64,000 nucleotides of DNA from Quillaja saponaria (Eukaryota; Streptophyta; Magnoliopsida; Fabales; Quillajaceae), in NCBI GenBank assembly GCA_029379385.1, contig CM055605.1, positions 8,157,001 to 8,221,000 on the forward strand, read 5' to 3'. Below the pieces are notes generated by a model that worked only from the letters and a program-made list of their open reading frames with translations, did no database searches and was not told the DNA's origin. Shown here piece by piece: positions 48,273-61,303 of the stretch (position 1 is the first letter of the stretch; each line of letters starts with the position of its first letter). A program made the translations under genes and the position numbers.

Positions 48273-50531
48273 TTTCTATGCATCAGTGATAAATTGGCAC
48301 GACACATCACACATAAATAATTTATCTAAAGAAAAATTATCCTTGGCACATGACATCACCTCATTGATAAATAATTACTATGTAATTTTGTATACAAACA
48401 TAAGTAATTGTATGCTCTGTTGAATGAAATATATTATAAATGCATATGTTATTTAACGAATTAAAAAAAATGATCAATAAAAATTAAATTATCTTTATTG
48501 ATTATCTCTACAGCTAGTTTGAATGATTACAGAGGATTAATAAATAATCTTTTATTTAGTTTAGCTTTTAAAACAACTTTTAGGCTTAATATTTTTTATA
48601 AATTTGTTTGGTAATAGAAGTTTTATTTGTTAAACTAAAAAGAAAAGTTGAAGTTAGAAAAAGAAATTTTTTTAAATTAAAAAACAAGCTCAAATAAATT
48701 TTAATAATTATTTTATTTAGACAAATATAATCATAATATTTGTCAAAATGATATTTTTAGTAATTTTAATACTTAAACAATATTTTTATATCTCACAGTG
48801 TTTTTACGTTGATTCATCCAAACACTTTTTCAATTTTTTATATTGCACTTTTTAAACTGTTATACTTCAAAAATATTTTTACACACAACTTAATAATATC
48901 TCCAATGATAATTAATAAAAATCTTTGGGTTTTAAAAGGTACTCGTCTTTGTCTTCTGAATCAAAGTGATATTTAAGCTACAAAGATCTTCATATACCTG
49001 AGTAGTTAGGCAATGGGTCACATTTTCCTTGCTTATTGGAGTAGTAAAGTGAATAAACAAAATGTTACTTCTTCTTTACAATTCATTATTTTAGAAGCTC
49101 AATTACCGTATGTATTTATAATTGTTTATTTCCATCTATCATGACTATTCTCTATTTTGCCAATGCCCACCAAGTTCATCCCAATTTTCACAAATGATAC
49201 AAAATAAAGAATTCTATGCATTATAGATGGCAAAATAATTCGGATTCAAATTTGAGATTGAGATTGAATTTTATTTGATTGGTTGGATGTGACAAACTCG
49301 GATCCAGTAATGAATCTAGAATCACTGGTAGATCTACTAAGAAGGTTGTGGAAATTACAAAAATGTCTTTAGTGATAGGCAAAAGAAAAATATATATAAG
49401 GAATTTGTATCATTAATCCCACTAATTGTAGATTTAAAACTTCTATCTTCATATATTTTTATAAATAAAATAAGTTAAAGAAATTGTCTAATTATAATTG
49501 AATTACTTTATAAAACATATCAAACTATTTCCAAGGTTACTAGTTAAATTCAATAAGAATTTCACTAATTTTAAAAAAATTGTTATACTCTTATTATTTA
49601 TTTGTCTAAAAAAAATTGTGATAAGATAAATTTTTAGAAATCATATAAGCTAATTTATACATGATTAAAAAAAATAAAAAAATTAAGTACCTCTTTCTCA
49701 CCACTTATTAGTTTTAGTAGTTTGAAAAGTTTAAGGTCTTACCAAAAAAATGTGTCTCTAATTTTTACTTACACTCGGTTATTTTGTTATTTGATTAATC
49801 TAAGTATTATCTCTTACCTCATTTTTTTCAAGAAAAATAGTTTAACAAGAATTTTCAATATTTTTTGTTTTTAAACCACATCAATATCTTGTGTGTAATA
49901 AAAAAAAAAAAATCTATTAGAAAATTTTTTAATAATAAAAAAATTTATTGTTGCAAGACCTCTTATTAAATAAATCATGTTACAATTTTATTTATTTATT
50001 TTTTGTTGAGAATTATGTCATTGTAAGAAATTAACGTAAAATAGGAAAATATTATGGTATATACTGTAAAAAAAAAAATTGTGTATAAATTAGTACAAAA
50101 AATGAAAATAATATATACATTTTTATATATGCATAAAAAAAAAAAAAAAAAACAATATGACTTATTGACCACATTAACAAAAGTTTCTGGATCCACCATT
50201 GTCTAAACCAATATTCTTGATGACTTGATTGGGCTCTGTTGTTTGAGGACTAGATCCATTCACGCAAACTGAAAGATTCAACCACAGCAACAAATCCCCA
50301 TTCACCAGCATGGAAGGCAATTTTATTTTTACTTATACGTTAAGACGACCAAGACAAAGCCATCGTAGCTGTATTTTGCACTATTTGGTAAACGGTCCAC
50401 GACAATAATCGAAGAGTCTAGACAACGTACACCAAAACGTTCACGGCGTCAAAGGCTCAAAGCCAATCAAAAATCAAACCGTTTCTTTACTTTCCCCTCA
50501 CTCAATTCAAAAACTGTCCTTCTGTCTACAA

Positions 50532-50641
50532 CGTGGCCAACTAAAATTGCGGCTCATGCCAGCTGCGAACCTTTATCAGTGGGACCCACACGCCATATTC
50601 ACTCATCTATCAAATCTGATCACTATAAATATCAACCCTTG
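50532..50641 (+). promoter_or_regulatory. Promoter of AGP copy 2
   Basis: The conserved block is 50532-50594 and the TATA box tataaata is at 50634-50641. The region that holds the G-box in copy 1 is missing here: sequence jumps from gtagctgtatt directly to atttggtaaacggtcc, a deletion of roughly 50 bases. Confidence 0.7.
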
Positions 50642-50748
50642 GACCCTTCTCTTTTCCCTCGGTCTAATATATCAAGCACTTTGGCTCTTACATACATACT
50701 TTTTTTTGGCTACCAGTTGAATTTCTCTCGATCTCTCCGATAATTGCA

Positions 50749-50958
50749 ATGGCTCCGGTAAACTCATTCAAGGCCTTGGCCGTCGTCTTCGTTGTTTCCA
50801 TATTCGCTGCCGTTGCAGCGGCTCAAGATTTTGACCTTTCACCGTCATCATCACCTGCACCGTCTCCAGATGCAGGAGCAGCAGGATCTGTTTCAACTTC
50901 AATGGCTATGATCAGCGCATCGGTCTTGTTGTCTGTGCTCGCCTTCTTGAAGCAGTAG
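50749..50958 (+). CDS. Arabinogalactan peptide, copy 2, 69 aa
   Basis: This copy has the same architecture as copy 1: signal peptide, QDFDLSPSSSPAPSPD core, omega region and hydrophobic tail. Changes lie in the signal peptide (S5N, A17S, S24A) and C-terminus (G56S, I59V, V66F), none in the glycomodule. Reading frame intact, TATA box present. Promoter lacks the G-box segment, so expression may differ. Confidence 0.93.
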   Translation: MAPVNSFKALAVVFVVSIFAAVAAAQDFDLSPSSSPAPSPDAGAAGSVSTSMAMISASVLLSVLAFLKQ

Positions 50959-52528
50959 ATCTGATCGTTCATGGAGTCTATCACTCGTCTCCATTCTATG
51001 TTATTCATTATTTATTTATATAATATGATATACATTTTTATATAAGTTTATTTATTTATTATTCATTTTACGGAGTGAGTATTCCAGTATATCTATGTAT
51101 ACCTCAGTGATTTTATTTTAGTGATATATATTTTAAATTTAATTGCACTCTTAGTTCTTCTTAATCCCTCTAATTTGATGAAAATTCACTTTCATCTTTA
51201 TATATTAAAAATTTAAATATATTCATAACCACGCAATTTTGATTCCTGTTATTATTATTTTTTAAATTTAACTGACAGAACAAATGATCTTCTTGACATG
51301 TAAGCAAGTAATGTAGAATGACATTTTAATTTTTTTAAGAACAAAAAACAAAACTAAATTCTGCATAAATAATGAATTTTAGTAACCTTGCAACAGGTAC
51401 ACGTCGCACTCGATGAATTTTAAGTGGAGGAATTAATAAACATTTTTAGAATGACACGCTTTTAAAAATTACAAGCTAACAGAATATATGATTACAGTAT
51501 GTACTAGTCACACACGTGCTTACGCGTTAAATATTTTAATTAATTTGAAACAGTAAAATATTTTATTTACATGAGTGATAAAATAATGGGTCTTAATTTA
51601 TAAAGAAAAATATTAAGTTTATATATATTTTTATTTAATTTATGCTTCTTCTAAAATAAGATATCACAAGTCTGTTTACAATATTTAAATATAAGTTGAT
51701 TTACTGTACTTTAAAGAGTATATCATTATGTTAAAATAGTTCAATAAATAGATAAATTTAATAAAAAAAAATTAACTCGTAATAAATATTTATAATACAT
51801 TTTTTAATATATTTTCACTGTTATCTTCTTTATTTTTTATTTATAACATTTTTAGTTTCTCCTTAAAATGGATAATTACCATTAAATCATTTTATAAAAT
51901 TAAAAAGAAAAACCAATATATTTGTAAGATGTAAAAGGCACAAATTGAGCAATCAATTTAATTAATACAGAATAATACAAATCATCCCCAAATCCTCAGA
52001 AATTAAGGATCCATACAGAAAAGAAAAAGGTAATATCAAGAAACAATACTAAACGAAAGTAATTACAACCCTATTCCTTTTAAGATCGGAAAGAATTAGG
52101 GAAAACAATATACCAATAGTATTTGCAGTCTTATTACTATATATTAAGATGCAAAATAATATAGAAATAAAAAATAAATCAATAATCTATTAAAAACTAA
52201 ATTTAAAAATTTTAAATAATCACTTAAGGATAATTGTGTAAAAATAAATAATCTATTATGTCACACATTCATGTTTTTATATAATATATATATATATATA
52301 TACACAAGCATTATAGCATACAAAATTTTTTTCTTTTGAAAATAATAAACTTAAAATGATTGTTGCATTAGAAAAAAAATCCAACCATATGAATGGGATA
52401 TTCAATCTAAAATATTTAAATTAATAATATACTACTCTACACGAAGCAATTTAAAATTTAAAAAAGGCAACCCACTTTAAACGCCAAGCCCACAGGCTAC
52501 AAGTACCAGAATTGAAGCAACTCAATAG

Positions 52529-52655
52529 TCAGTAGTCAATGGCCACCCTTTTTGTCCTGACAGTTTCAAACTTGGAGCAGGTTGGTTAAACTATCAAACC
52601 TACAGCTTGGTCTTCTTCTTAAGATATAATAACGTGTGCAAAATTGTCTAATTTT
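52529..52655. other. Conserved non-coding block in unit 2
   Basis: Counterpart of 48146-48272, with only a few differences over the first 75 bp (cagtagtcaatggccaccct and following). No counterpart was seen in unit 3. Confidence 0.6.
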
Positions 52656-53496
52656 TATTTATTGGTAACATAACATATAGCACGACACACATAACACATA
52701 AATATCTTATTCACAAAAAAATTATAATAGACACATAACGCTATTTCATTAATCAGTTAACACTATATAAATCTTTATACAAATATATGTAATTATGTAC
52801 TCTGTTGGAGGAAATATAGTATAAATGCATATATTATTATGTAGAATTAAAAAAAATAATCAATAAAAATTAAATTATTTTTATATATTATGGTTTTTTG
52901 GGAGGTTGAATATTTCATTTCCAAATTCAGAGTGAAAATGGGACAGCTCGATTGTGGAGGTTGACAATTGATTATTATTATTTATTTATTTTTGAGAAGA
53001 GGCAATTGATTATTCTTCCTTTTACAGGGAGTTTGAATGATTATGTGGGATTAATGATTATTATTCTGTTTTATATTAGGTTTTTTAATTATTTTTTTTA
53101 CTAATTTATTTTTCCTAAACTCTTCAACTGTTTTGGTATTTTTTCCAATTCACCTTAAAAGTCTAATATATTTTCTAACCAAAAAAAAAAAAAAAAAGAG
53201 AGAAAGTCTATTATATATTTTAATTATTTTCTTTTTACTCCATACAATTTTTTTCTCTCTATATTTTCTTGTAAATCATATTTTGATTTAAAAACTTTAT
53301 TTATTTTTTTTGTTAAAATAAAATACTTAGGTGTTCTTTTTTCTTAGAGTAACTAATGTTGTATATTAAAAAATTTTAATATTAATTTTAAGTTTTTCTT
53401 GTTAATATTGTATATTCTAATAATAAAATCAAATTAGCCAAAAAATAATAATAAATTCAAAAAATATTTAGTGAAAAACATAAAGGAGAAAGGGAA

Positions 53497-53614
53497 TTTT
53501 TATTTTTATTTTTTCTAAATTTTATCAAGGGAGAGGCCAGGGCTTGAACCCTGGACCCCGGGAGGGGAGAGAAGAGAGGAGAATGGCGCTAGACCACTGA
53601 GGATTATGGCGAGG
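53497..53614 (-). mobile_element. tRNA-derived SINE
   Basis: An element of about 118 bp on the minus strand. It carries an A-box-like CCTCAGTGGTCTAGC (53586-53602) and a B-box GGTTCAAGCCC (around 53541-53550), and ends in an A-rich tail (aaaaaataaaaataaaaa). It is flanked by a 7-bp direct repeat AAGGGAA (53490-53496 and 53615-53621), a target-site duplication. The RNA polymerase III promoter boxes and tail are the defining features of a SINE. Its family was not identified. It inserted into unit 3 of the AGP array. Confidence 0.85.
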
Positions 53615-54939
53615 AAGGGAACTTAAAAATTAAAATATAATTTTTGAAATTCTTGAAAAACATAAATATAATTTCAGTCCCTCTTTGGCAACCTACATGA
53701 CGGTGCACTTAATGAAAATATTTAGCCAGATCATGAAGACACATAAAGGCCAAGTTATGAATTATCCACAAAATTAGTTGAATATCATTGTTTTGTTACC
53801 ATTGATCAAGATCTATTCTCGATAATATATGCAAGTTTTCACATTGAGCAATTAAATTTCACATTGAGCAATTGAATTTATGAAAACCATGTACTCATAT
53901 TGTTGGAGAAACTTGGCCGTGCTGGAGAAGGGTTTCATCAAAAGAGATTATTCTCTAGAATAGTTTTCATTTATTTAATTTTTTTATTATCTTTTTCACT
54001 CTTGTTGTTTCTGATCATAGCAACTAGAAAATTTACAGATGATTTATTATTATCCATAAGTTCTCTTTGGATCCAAACTACTTCAATATTTGTGTTTTTG
54101 CAAGTTGTAAAAGTTATTTAAGACATGATGCTGTCTTTGAAAATAAGAAAGTCTTTATTTAAGGTTTTGCTTGAATTTTGAAGGTTAGAAGTTGAGTATA
54201 CAAATAATACTACAAATACTAACTAGGTAATAAGATTCAATTACAAGTATTGGTTATCACGTCAATTGAAAAGTGCTTTGAGTTGTAGTCAATGTTGAGA
54301 ATTCTTTGTAATCTTTGTGAATTATATAGAAACACAATTTTAGGATCTTTGAATATGATAAATTCAAGAAAATGTTAGTGTATATTATATTTTGATGAAT
54401 TATTTGCTCTTGATTATGTAGGAAATATTAAAATAACTACAATATTGAATAGTCAATCCGGAAAAGTAGCCTTTTTGCCTATGTCACAAGGTATATTAAT
54501 GTTTTGATCTATTTATATCTGATAATTTTCTAAAACTTAATTTCAACATTGAAAAGTATGATTCATGTTATGGCTAAAAAGTTAATATTTAATCAGAAAA
54601 ATTAAGAAAGTTATGTAAATGGGTTTCATGTATTAATATTCAAATTGTAAAAGAAGTTTTTGTTTTTGTGTGTCTCAGTGACTCAAGATGGAATACCTTT
54701 TTATTATTATGAACCTTCCAATGTGAATATACCAAGTCTTCTAGCTATTTTCTTAACAAAAATAATAAATAAATAAATAAATAATAAAATTCTTCTAGTT
54801 GTTTTGCAAAATTGGTTTTCATGTGAAACATTCAACCCACAAGAACAAATCACCATTCACCAACTTGGAAAGCAATTTTAATTTTACTTAGGACATTAAG
54901 AAGACTAACACAATGCCATATTGGTAGCTGTATTCTAGA

Positions 54940-55141
54940 CACGTACCCAAACAAAGGTTCGCCGACTGATCAAAGCCAATAAAAAATCAAACCGTTTATT
55001 TTACTTTTCCCACACTCAATTCAAAAACTTTTCTCTACATCGTGGCCAACCAAACATTGCGGCTCATGCCAGCTGCCCACGTTTTCAGTGGGACCCACAC
55101 GTCTTCTTCATACATCAACAAACTTTCATCCGCTATAAATA
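54940..55141 (+). promoter_or_regulatory. Promoter of AGP copy 3
   Basis: The equivalent of the G-box reads cacgta (54940-54945), so the palindrome is lost. The conserved block is 55041-55103 and the TATA box is 55134-55141. Confidence 0.7.
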
Positions 55142-55259
55142 TCATCGCCTGAACCATTTCCTTTTACCTCACAGTCTCAGATCTCAAGCTCTCCCATAAA
55201 TCTTCAAAAACGCATCTGTTTCTTTAGCTTATTGTCGAATTCTCTCTCCGATAATTGCA

Positions 55260-55469
55260 ATGGCTCCCGTAAGCTCATTCAAGGCCTTGGCCGTCGTCTT
55301 CGTTGTTGCTATATTCGCCGCCGTTGCATCGGCTCAAGATTTTGACCTTTCACCGTCATCATCACCTGCACCGTCTCCAGATGTAGGAGCAGCAGGATCT
55401 GTTTCAAATTCAATGGCTATGATCGGTGCATCGGTCTTGTTGTCTGTGCTTGCCGTTTTGAAGCAGTAG
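55260..55469 (+). CDS. Arabinogalactan peptide, copy 3, 69 aa
   Basis: An intact third copy. It differs from copy 1 by A42V, T50N and I59V (outside the glycomodule QDFDLSPSSSPAPSPD) and by three silent changes. The 3' flank (agatctgatcgttccatggag...) matches the other copies. Its DNA is closest to copy 1. Confidence 0.93.
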   Translation: MAPVSSFKALAVVFVVAIFAAVASAQDFDLSPSSSPAPSPDVGAAGSVSNSMAMIGASVLLSVLAVLKQ

Positions 55470-55829
55470 ATCTGATCGTTCCATGGAGTCTATTCACTCG
55501 TCTCCGTTCATGTTATTTATTATTTGTAATATAATATAATATACATTTTTATATGAGTTTATTTATTTTTCATTCTACGGAGTGAGTATTCCAGTAGATC
55601 TATGTACACTGAGTGATTTTTATGAGATATATATATATATATTTATTATTATTATTTTTTATTTGTCCCTTGTTAATTTCTTTGTTCAATTCAATGGCTA
55701 TTAGTGTTCAGTGAGACTTTTTTTTTAGAATGAAGAATGACACTTATTGAGATTTAGTAACCTTGCACCTACACTGCACTTGATGATTTGAAGTGGAGGA
55801 ATTAATCAAGATTTTTAGAATGTTAAGTG

Positions 55830-58160
55830 ACTTTTCAACCATAATTATAATATTTATTTATATAATGTGTCAATCAAGGTTACGATATTTATATTTAATA
55901 TTATGTGGGAATTTTATTTACAAATTGGATTCACGGTACTTTCAAAATTTTAGTTAATAAAATACATTTATGTTTTCGTGTTGTTATATGTGCACACGTT
56001 TTCTATATAAATATCACATCAAATCATATCAAACTTGAATCTTAGCTATCAAACATATATATTTATATCTCGTTTCATTATTTTTAAATTATATCTCTTC
56101 ATTAATTATGAAGTTCGGATTTATATGTTCAATAATTATCTAAAAAGAAATGTTTCTAAATATATTGTTCATATAATTAAACACTAATTAAATTTCTAAA
56201 TGCTAGCTTTTCTGACTTTCTAATTTTTTTTCCCCTTGTGGGAGATTGTTTTGTGCATTATCTTTCTGTGTTTGTAAATGCTAGCTTATTTTCCTGTCCT
56301 TCTGTTACTATAGTTTAGTTTGATAATGTTATATTTTTTTTGAGTGTTATTTATTAAAATAATATAAAAATTACTCATAATAAATAAAAGTCACAAAGCT
56401 TGATTTGATAATATTATAATTTTGTTATTAAATATTAAAATTTTGTTAGATTTTTAAATTTTGTAAAGCGAAAGTTAATTTTTAAAAACATATCAACATA
56501 TTTTTATAAAGCTAATTTTTAAAAACACAACAGACTTTTAAAAACATGAAAATACTTTTAAAAGTTTCTCATTTTTTGAAAGTCTAGAGATATTTTTTTA
56601 TAAATATAAGCAATTTCTCAAAACATGTTACCAAATCAATTCTATATAGACTCTTTGGCCAATGAAGTATATTATTTTGTCGTTGAAAAAGCACATTGAA
56701 ATGACAACGAAATGAATTTAATATAAATTATAAGAATTAAAAATTGTGTTTTTATAAAATTCTACTTTTTGTTTTGAAATTTCTTTAGTTTTTCTTCCAC
56801 CGAAAAACACTGCATAAGTTAAGGAAAAAAATAATTACTAAAACATAGAAATATCAAAAGCGAGAATTTTTTTTTTTTTTTGAGTTTACTTTGATTTAAA
56901 AAAATAATAATAATAACAGTGAAGGAGGGTCAAAGGTCAGGAAGAAACAATAGGAGTGATAAGAAGAGAGAGAAAGAAGATTCATAACTAACAAAAATAA
57001 AAAAACTTAAATTAGTGTTTAATTATCTAAATTGTTATCTTGGCCAGGTGTGAGTTATATTATCAATGTAAGAATTATTACGTTGACATAAATAATATAT
57101 TTATAATTTTTATTTTAAATATTTATACAAACACTCTCTGGAAGTTACATAATACCAACTCTATTTGTTGGTATTAAATATTCAATATAGATTGATGTGT
57201 ACATCTGAGAAATTGTTAGATATATTTGATTGACTATATCATTGATTCATGTTAACCTATTACCCAACTATTCAATAATACAATAATTATATTTTCTCCC
57301 TAAAATATGTATTGATGTTTCATCTATAACCTAGCACAAATTTAGCCTTAAATCTTGCTGCACAAAATTAGGCTTTAATGTTGATTTTTGATCCCTGATT
57401 TTGTGTTAAACCTTCTCTCATCCCTCCTCAAATTTAGTCTTAAATCTTGCTACACATCAACTCAAATCAAAACTCAATCCCTCACATTTAGCAAATCAGT
57501 CACGATCCCACAAATTTAGCTCTCAATCACCGCAGAATCTCACATTTAGCTGTAGGTAGTCCTAGGCTATACATGGGTGGTTCTTGGGCTACAATTGTAG
57601 AACAACATTTTTGCTTTTTTGATGAGTACAAGTGAGAAATTTGGTATGCTACCTTGGCCACAATTTCTCTAACAGGTCAATAAAAATTTAGCAGGTAACA
57701 CTGCTGAGTTGTCATTACCTCTATCTAACACCTGTCTATTTAAGTTGAGTATTTAATACCCAATTCACCAATATTTTTATTGTCAATGCAAATTAAAAAT
57801 TTTTTTTTTTTTTTTTGAAAACATAAGTTTAACAATTAATGAGGGAGAGAATTTAGGAATTACGTGCTTGGATGTTTAGTTACAATGATAAAAATGTGAC
57901 ATGAAACTTGTGTGAAAAAATTGTGTGAGAAACGTGTGTGTATAACATTACTGGTTAAAGTTAGTTCATCAAATAATTAAGTCTAATAAATAAAAAAACT
58001 TAACATTTAAAACTTCAATGGCCATATAACATTTTCTCTGAGATTAATTTTAGTCTCTTTGACGTAATTTTGTAGTTATAGTCTCCTACAACATGTACAT
58101 TAATCATCGGTCATGTGTAAATTATGTAATTACTACTTAATAAACAGTAACTCAAAAAGA
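55830..58160. other. Extra DNA in unit 3 without gene
   Basis: About 2.3 kb absent from units 1 and 2. It contains a MITE-like copy (56397-56644) and an imperfect repeat of aatttagccttaaatcttgct around 57340 and 57435, but no coding region. Could be inserted DNA or sequence deleted from the other units. Confidence 0.4.
56397..56644. mobile_element. MITE-like element, copy 3
   Basis: A 248-bp element. Its ends agcttgatttgataat and, inverted, AGAATTGATTTGGTAAC match the terminus type of the elements at 23538 and 43228. It lies in the extra DNA of unit 3. The target duplication is unclear. Confidence 0.5.
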
Positions 58161-58335
58161 AAAATGTATTTTTAAGATGTAAAACACACAAATTAAGCAA
58201 TCAATTTAATTAATAGAGATAATTCAAATCAGCCCCAAATCTTCAGAAATTACTATTAAGATGTAGAAGAACTTAGAAATAAAAGTAAATCGATAATTTA
58301 TTGGAAACATAATTTAACATTTTTTAAGAATAATT

Positions 58336-60424
58336 GTATACAGGTTAAAAACTTGTTCTAATGAGTGCTTTAAGAGCACTTGTTAAGATTTTATAAATAA
58401 AAAATTAATAACATTTATTGTGTATGATTTTAATATTATTTATTATATAAATTATTAATTTTTAAAAACTATATTTATTATTTTTTAACAAATACTCAAG
58501 TGATTATAGATACTAAGTTCTTAATAGAATATGCAGAGTCTACTCTCGAATTTTATGTATCAAGGCTGTCTAGGTGCCTACATTTCTGACTCCCAATTGT
58601 TTGTGAGAATGAAGAATTTTCCTGTTCTCCCTCTGCTCCCTCTTCTAGTAGTGTTTCTCTTACTTTTTTCAACTGATAATTTTCCCTTCTCATTCCCATT
58701 TTAAAAAAATTTAATTTTTTTATTCAATTTTATCATTATATATACTAACGTCATCATAGGCTAACGTTGATACTTATACAAATATTTCTTCATCTGAAAA
58801 TAAAAAATTAAAATGTACATAAATTAGTTAAAACACTTGATCGCTAAAAAATTAAAATAAAAAATTTGAGTGAATGCATAAAAAATCCACTTATTTGTGT
58901 AAAAAGAGTGTTGATACAAGTGCACGAAGCAATTCTCATTTGTCAATAATAAATATAACTAATCTCAGCACCAGTTTGTTAAGTATAATGCTAATAATGC
59001 ATACAAATCTGGAGGCCCAATCCAATATACCGTGGAAACAAAGGAAGAAAAATGTTCTTAATCAAAAACAAAAAAAAAAAGGAAGAAAAATGTTAATATC
59101 TAAACTATGAGCAACCCGACCCATATTAATTCTAAATTTATATTTTTGGACTTGGAACATAATTATTGACTAAAACATTCTTATATCTATATTATATTAT
59201 ATAATATATAAAAGTTTGAATTTGAAGAATTTTTTTAACTTTTATGTATATCCTATTATCCTTTATGAATTTTTTACATAATTATTTTTAGTTAAATTTT
59301 TTAAAAATAAAATCATAATAATTATAGGACTTTCTTTTTATTTTTATAGTAATAGAATTGTAATTATTGTTTCTTCTCTTTTTGTCAATAATTTTAATAG
59401 TAACTGAATTTTTAATTTTTTTAATGAGTAGATATACCCATGTATATGCTTGGGATGTGTCATAAATTAATTATTTTAACTATATGCTCCGGATATATCA
59501 TGAATTAATTATTTTTTGTTTAATAGTATCCTAATAGATAAATGATTGTTTTCCTAATTGACGAAATGTGTCTTAAAGTTTTATTTGTTTAATTATTTAT
59601 GGATGGGAAATAAGAAATTTAACTAGATTAATAATTTTTTAAATTTCTCAGAGAGAAGGGGAAGGAATGAAAGATAGTGACGCTAAAAAAAATATAATTT
59701 TGGGACGAGATTATCAAAAACTGGATAGGTTAGGACCAAACTTTTTTTTTTCAACTCAATTTACATGTAATAAAAAATATAAAAATTAAACCACAAAATT
59801 TTGTCTAAAATATCCGTAGTGTTAGGCTGAAGGAGAATGTAAACTGTTTGAAAATCATTAAATGAAAGTTGATCGACAAAATATTTTTAAGCAAAAATTA
59901 ACAAAAGAATGATACTCCCAAGACTTTTGCTGTTCTGTAGTAGCAAGTTTCCTTTTCTTTTTGTTTTTTCTTTTCTCTTTATTATTCATAGACTACATAC
60001 CAACAACATGAACAATAGAAAAACCACATTCCCAAATCCAAAATCTCAAACACAATACCCATCGCCCCATCCTTCATCTAAAAGTTCTAGTTTGCTTCTA
60101 AAATCACACAACAACGTGTACAACCAGGAAAATCCTCATTCGTAAAAGCACTACAAATTTCTGGGGAATTTCACAAATCTGTGTGACTCAATGGCATCGG
60201 TCAAGAAATCTATGATATGCACAAGTTTCTCAGTTTTGGTGAGAGCAATTACCCTCATTAACCATGTGAACAATGCAGAGAAATAGCAAAACTCATTTGA
60301 TACAATTACAATCTCTCAGTGTCTCATTGATGGCCAGGGAAGATGCAGATAGATACCACAATATCAGATGGATAGTTCCTTTATTAATTCTGTGTAACTA
60401 TGGCCCGGGATCACTGCCTCATAT
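58336..60424. other. AT-rich intergenic DNA right of the AGP array
   Basis: No supported gene. Short frames such as 58874-59110 are low-complexity and Lys/Asn-rich. The last 300 bases or so may be 3'UTR of the minus-strand gene suggested by the exon-like piece at 60425-60484. Confidence 0.4.
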
Positions 60425-60484
60425 TTAATAGGGGAATATTTGATAGAGTTGCTCAGCATAAGTGGTCCGTCCCAGAAAGCAATT
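60425..60484 (-). CDS. Possible terminal exon of an unrecognised gene
   Basis: On the minus strand the acceptor ttatgcag precedes an open segment that, in phase 0, reads NCFLGRTTYAEQLYQIFPY and then TAA. The sequence is less AT-rich than its surroundings and looks protein-like, but phase and partner exon are uncertain. If joined to 63651-63785, its intron would hold the nested hAT elements. Confidence 0.3.
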   Translation of the reverse strand, partial: NCFLGRTTYAEQLYQIFPY

Positions 60485-61303
60485 CTGCATAACACACAGA
60501 ATAAAGAATATGAAAAGATACTAAATGCTCCCAAGTGTCAGGGAAGCCATGAACATCAGATCCCAGAAAAAAAGAATATATAGACAGCAACTTAACATCT
60601 AGCATACATATTCATAAATATGTGGCGTTAGCAAGTACATGTGGTCTTCTTTTAATTACACAATACCAGCCAAGGATCTTGGGATCAAGATGTTGTTACA
60701 GTAAGCCTTGTGATTTTGACTAGGGCTGAAAATCCAATCAAACTATTCGATATTTGAATTCGAATTCGATTTAATTTTTCCAATTTGAAATAGATTTGAA
60801 TATGAATTCAAATCAAATATAAATAGTTTTTAGAGTTTTAAATTTAAATTCAAATCAAATTAAAATAATGTAATATTCGATTCAATATTCAATCAAATTA
60901 TATGATTAACTATTTGATATTTATTAAAAAATTAATTATCTTTTAAATTTTACCTATTTAACTGACCCTGTTCTTACTAGTTAGTACTTACTAACCTCCC
61001 CACCGAGGCGTTCTTTTCTTCATAACAGAGGCATGAGGCATCAGAGTCTTACTTCTTCATAGTTTCATTCTAGGCTCATATTCAGTCCTTTTATACGACT
61101 ATTTGTATTGAGTTGTGACAGCCAATTGCTGTGGGTGAATATATACAATATGCAAGGGCATTTTATAACAAAGTTGGTGAAAAAATACATAATGCAATAG
61201 TGGTTAGCCTTAAGTATAATGTCTAGTATGGTGCTATTTTGTGTCTTTTAAAATTATTTGTATTTATTTCTTTTTGTTTATTTCATATGTATAGCAGTAC
61301 AAA

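Larger units (their letters stand above)
44864..58335 (+). repeat. Tandem triplication, each unit with an AGP peptide gene
   Basis: Three head-to-tail units share markers in order. Marker 1 is gtatgctctgttg-type sequence at 44866, 48409 and (as gtactctgttgg) 52797. Marker 2 is the AGP gene with its conserved promoter and 3' flank (46867-47076, 50749-50958, 55260-55469). Marker 3 is a block with aagtggaggaattaat near 47388, 51420 and 55790. Marker 4 is a block beginning gtaagatgt or ttaagatgt near 47617, 51925 and 58170. Unit 1 is about 44864-48409, unit 2 48410-52792, unit 3 52793-58335. Units differ by insertions, including about 2.3 kb in unit 3 after 55830 and one in unit 2 at 48545-48895. 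Boundaries are approximate. Confidence 0.88.
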
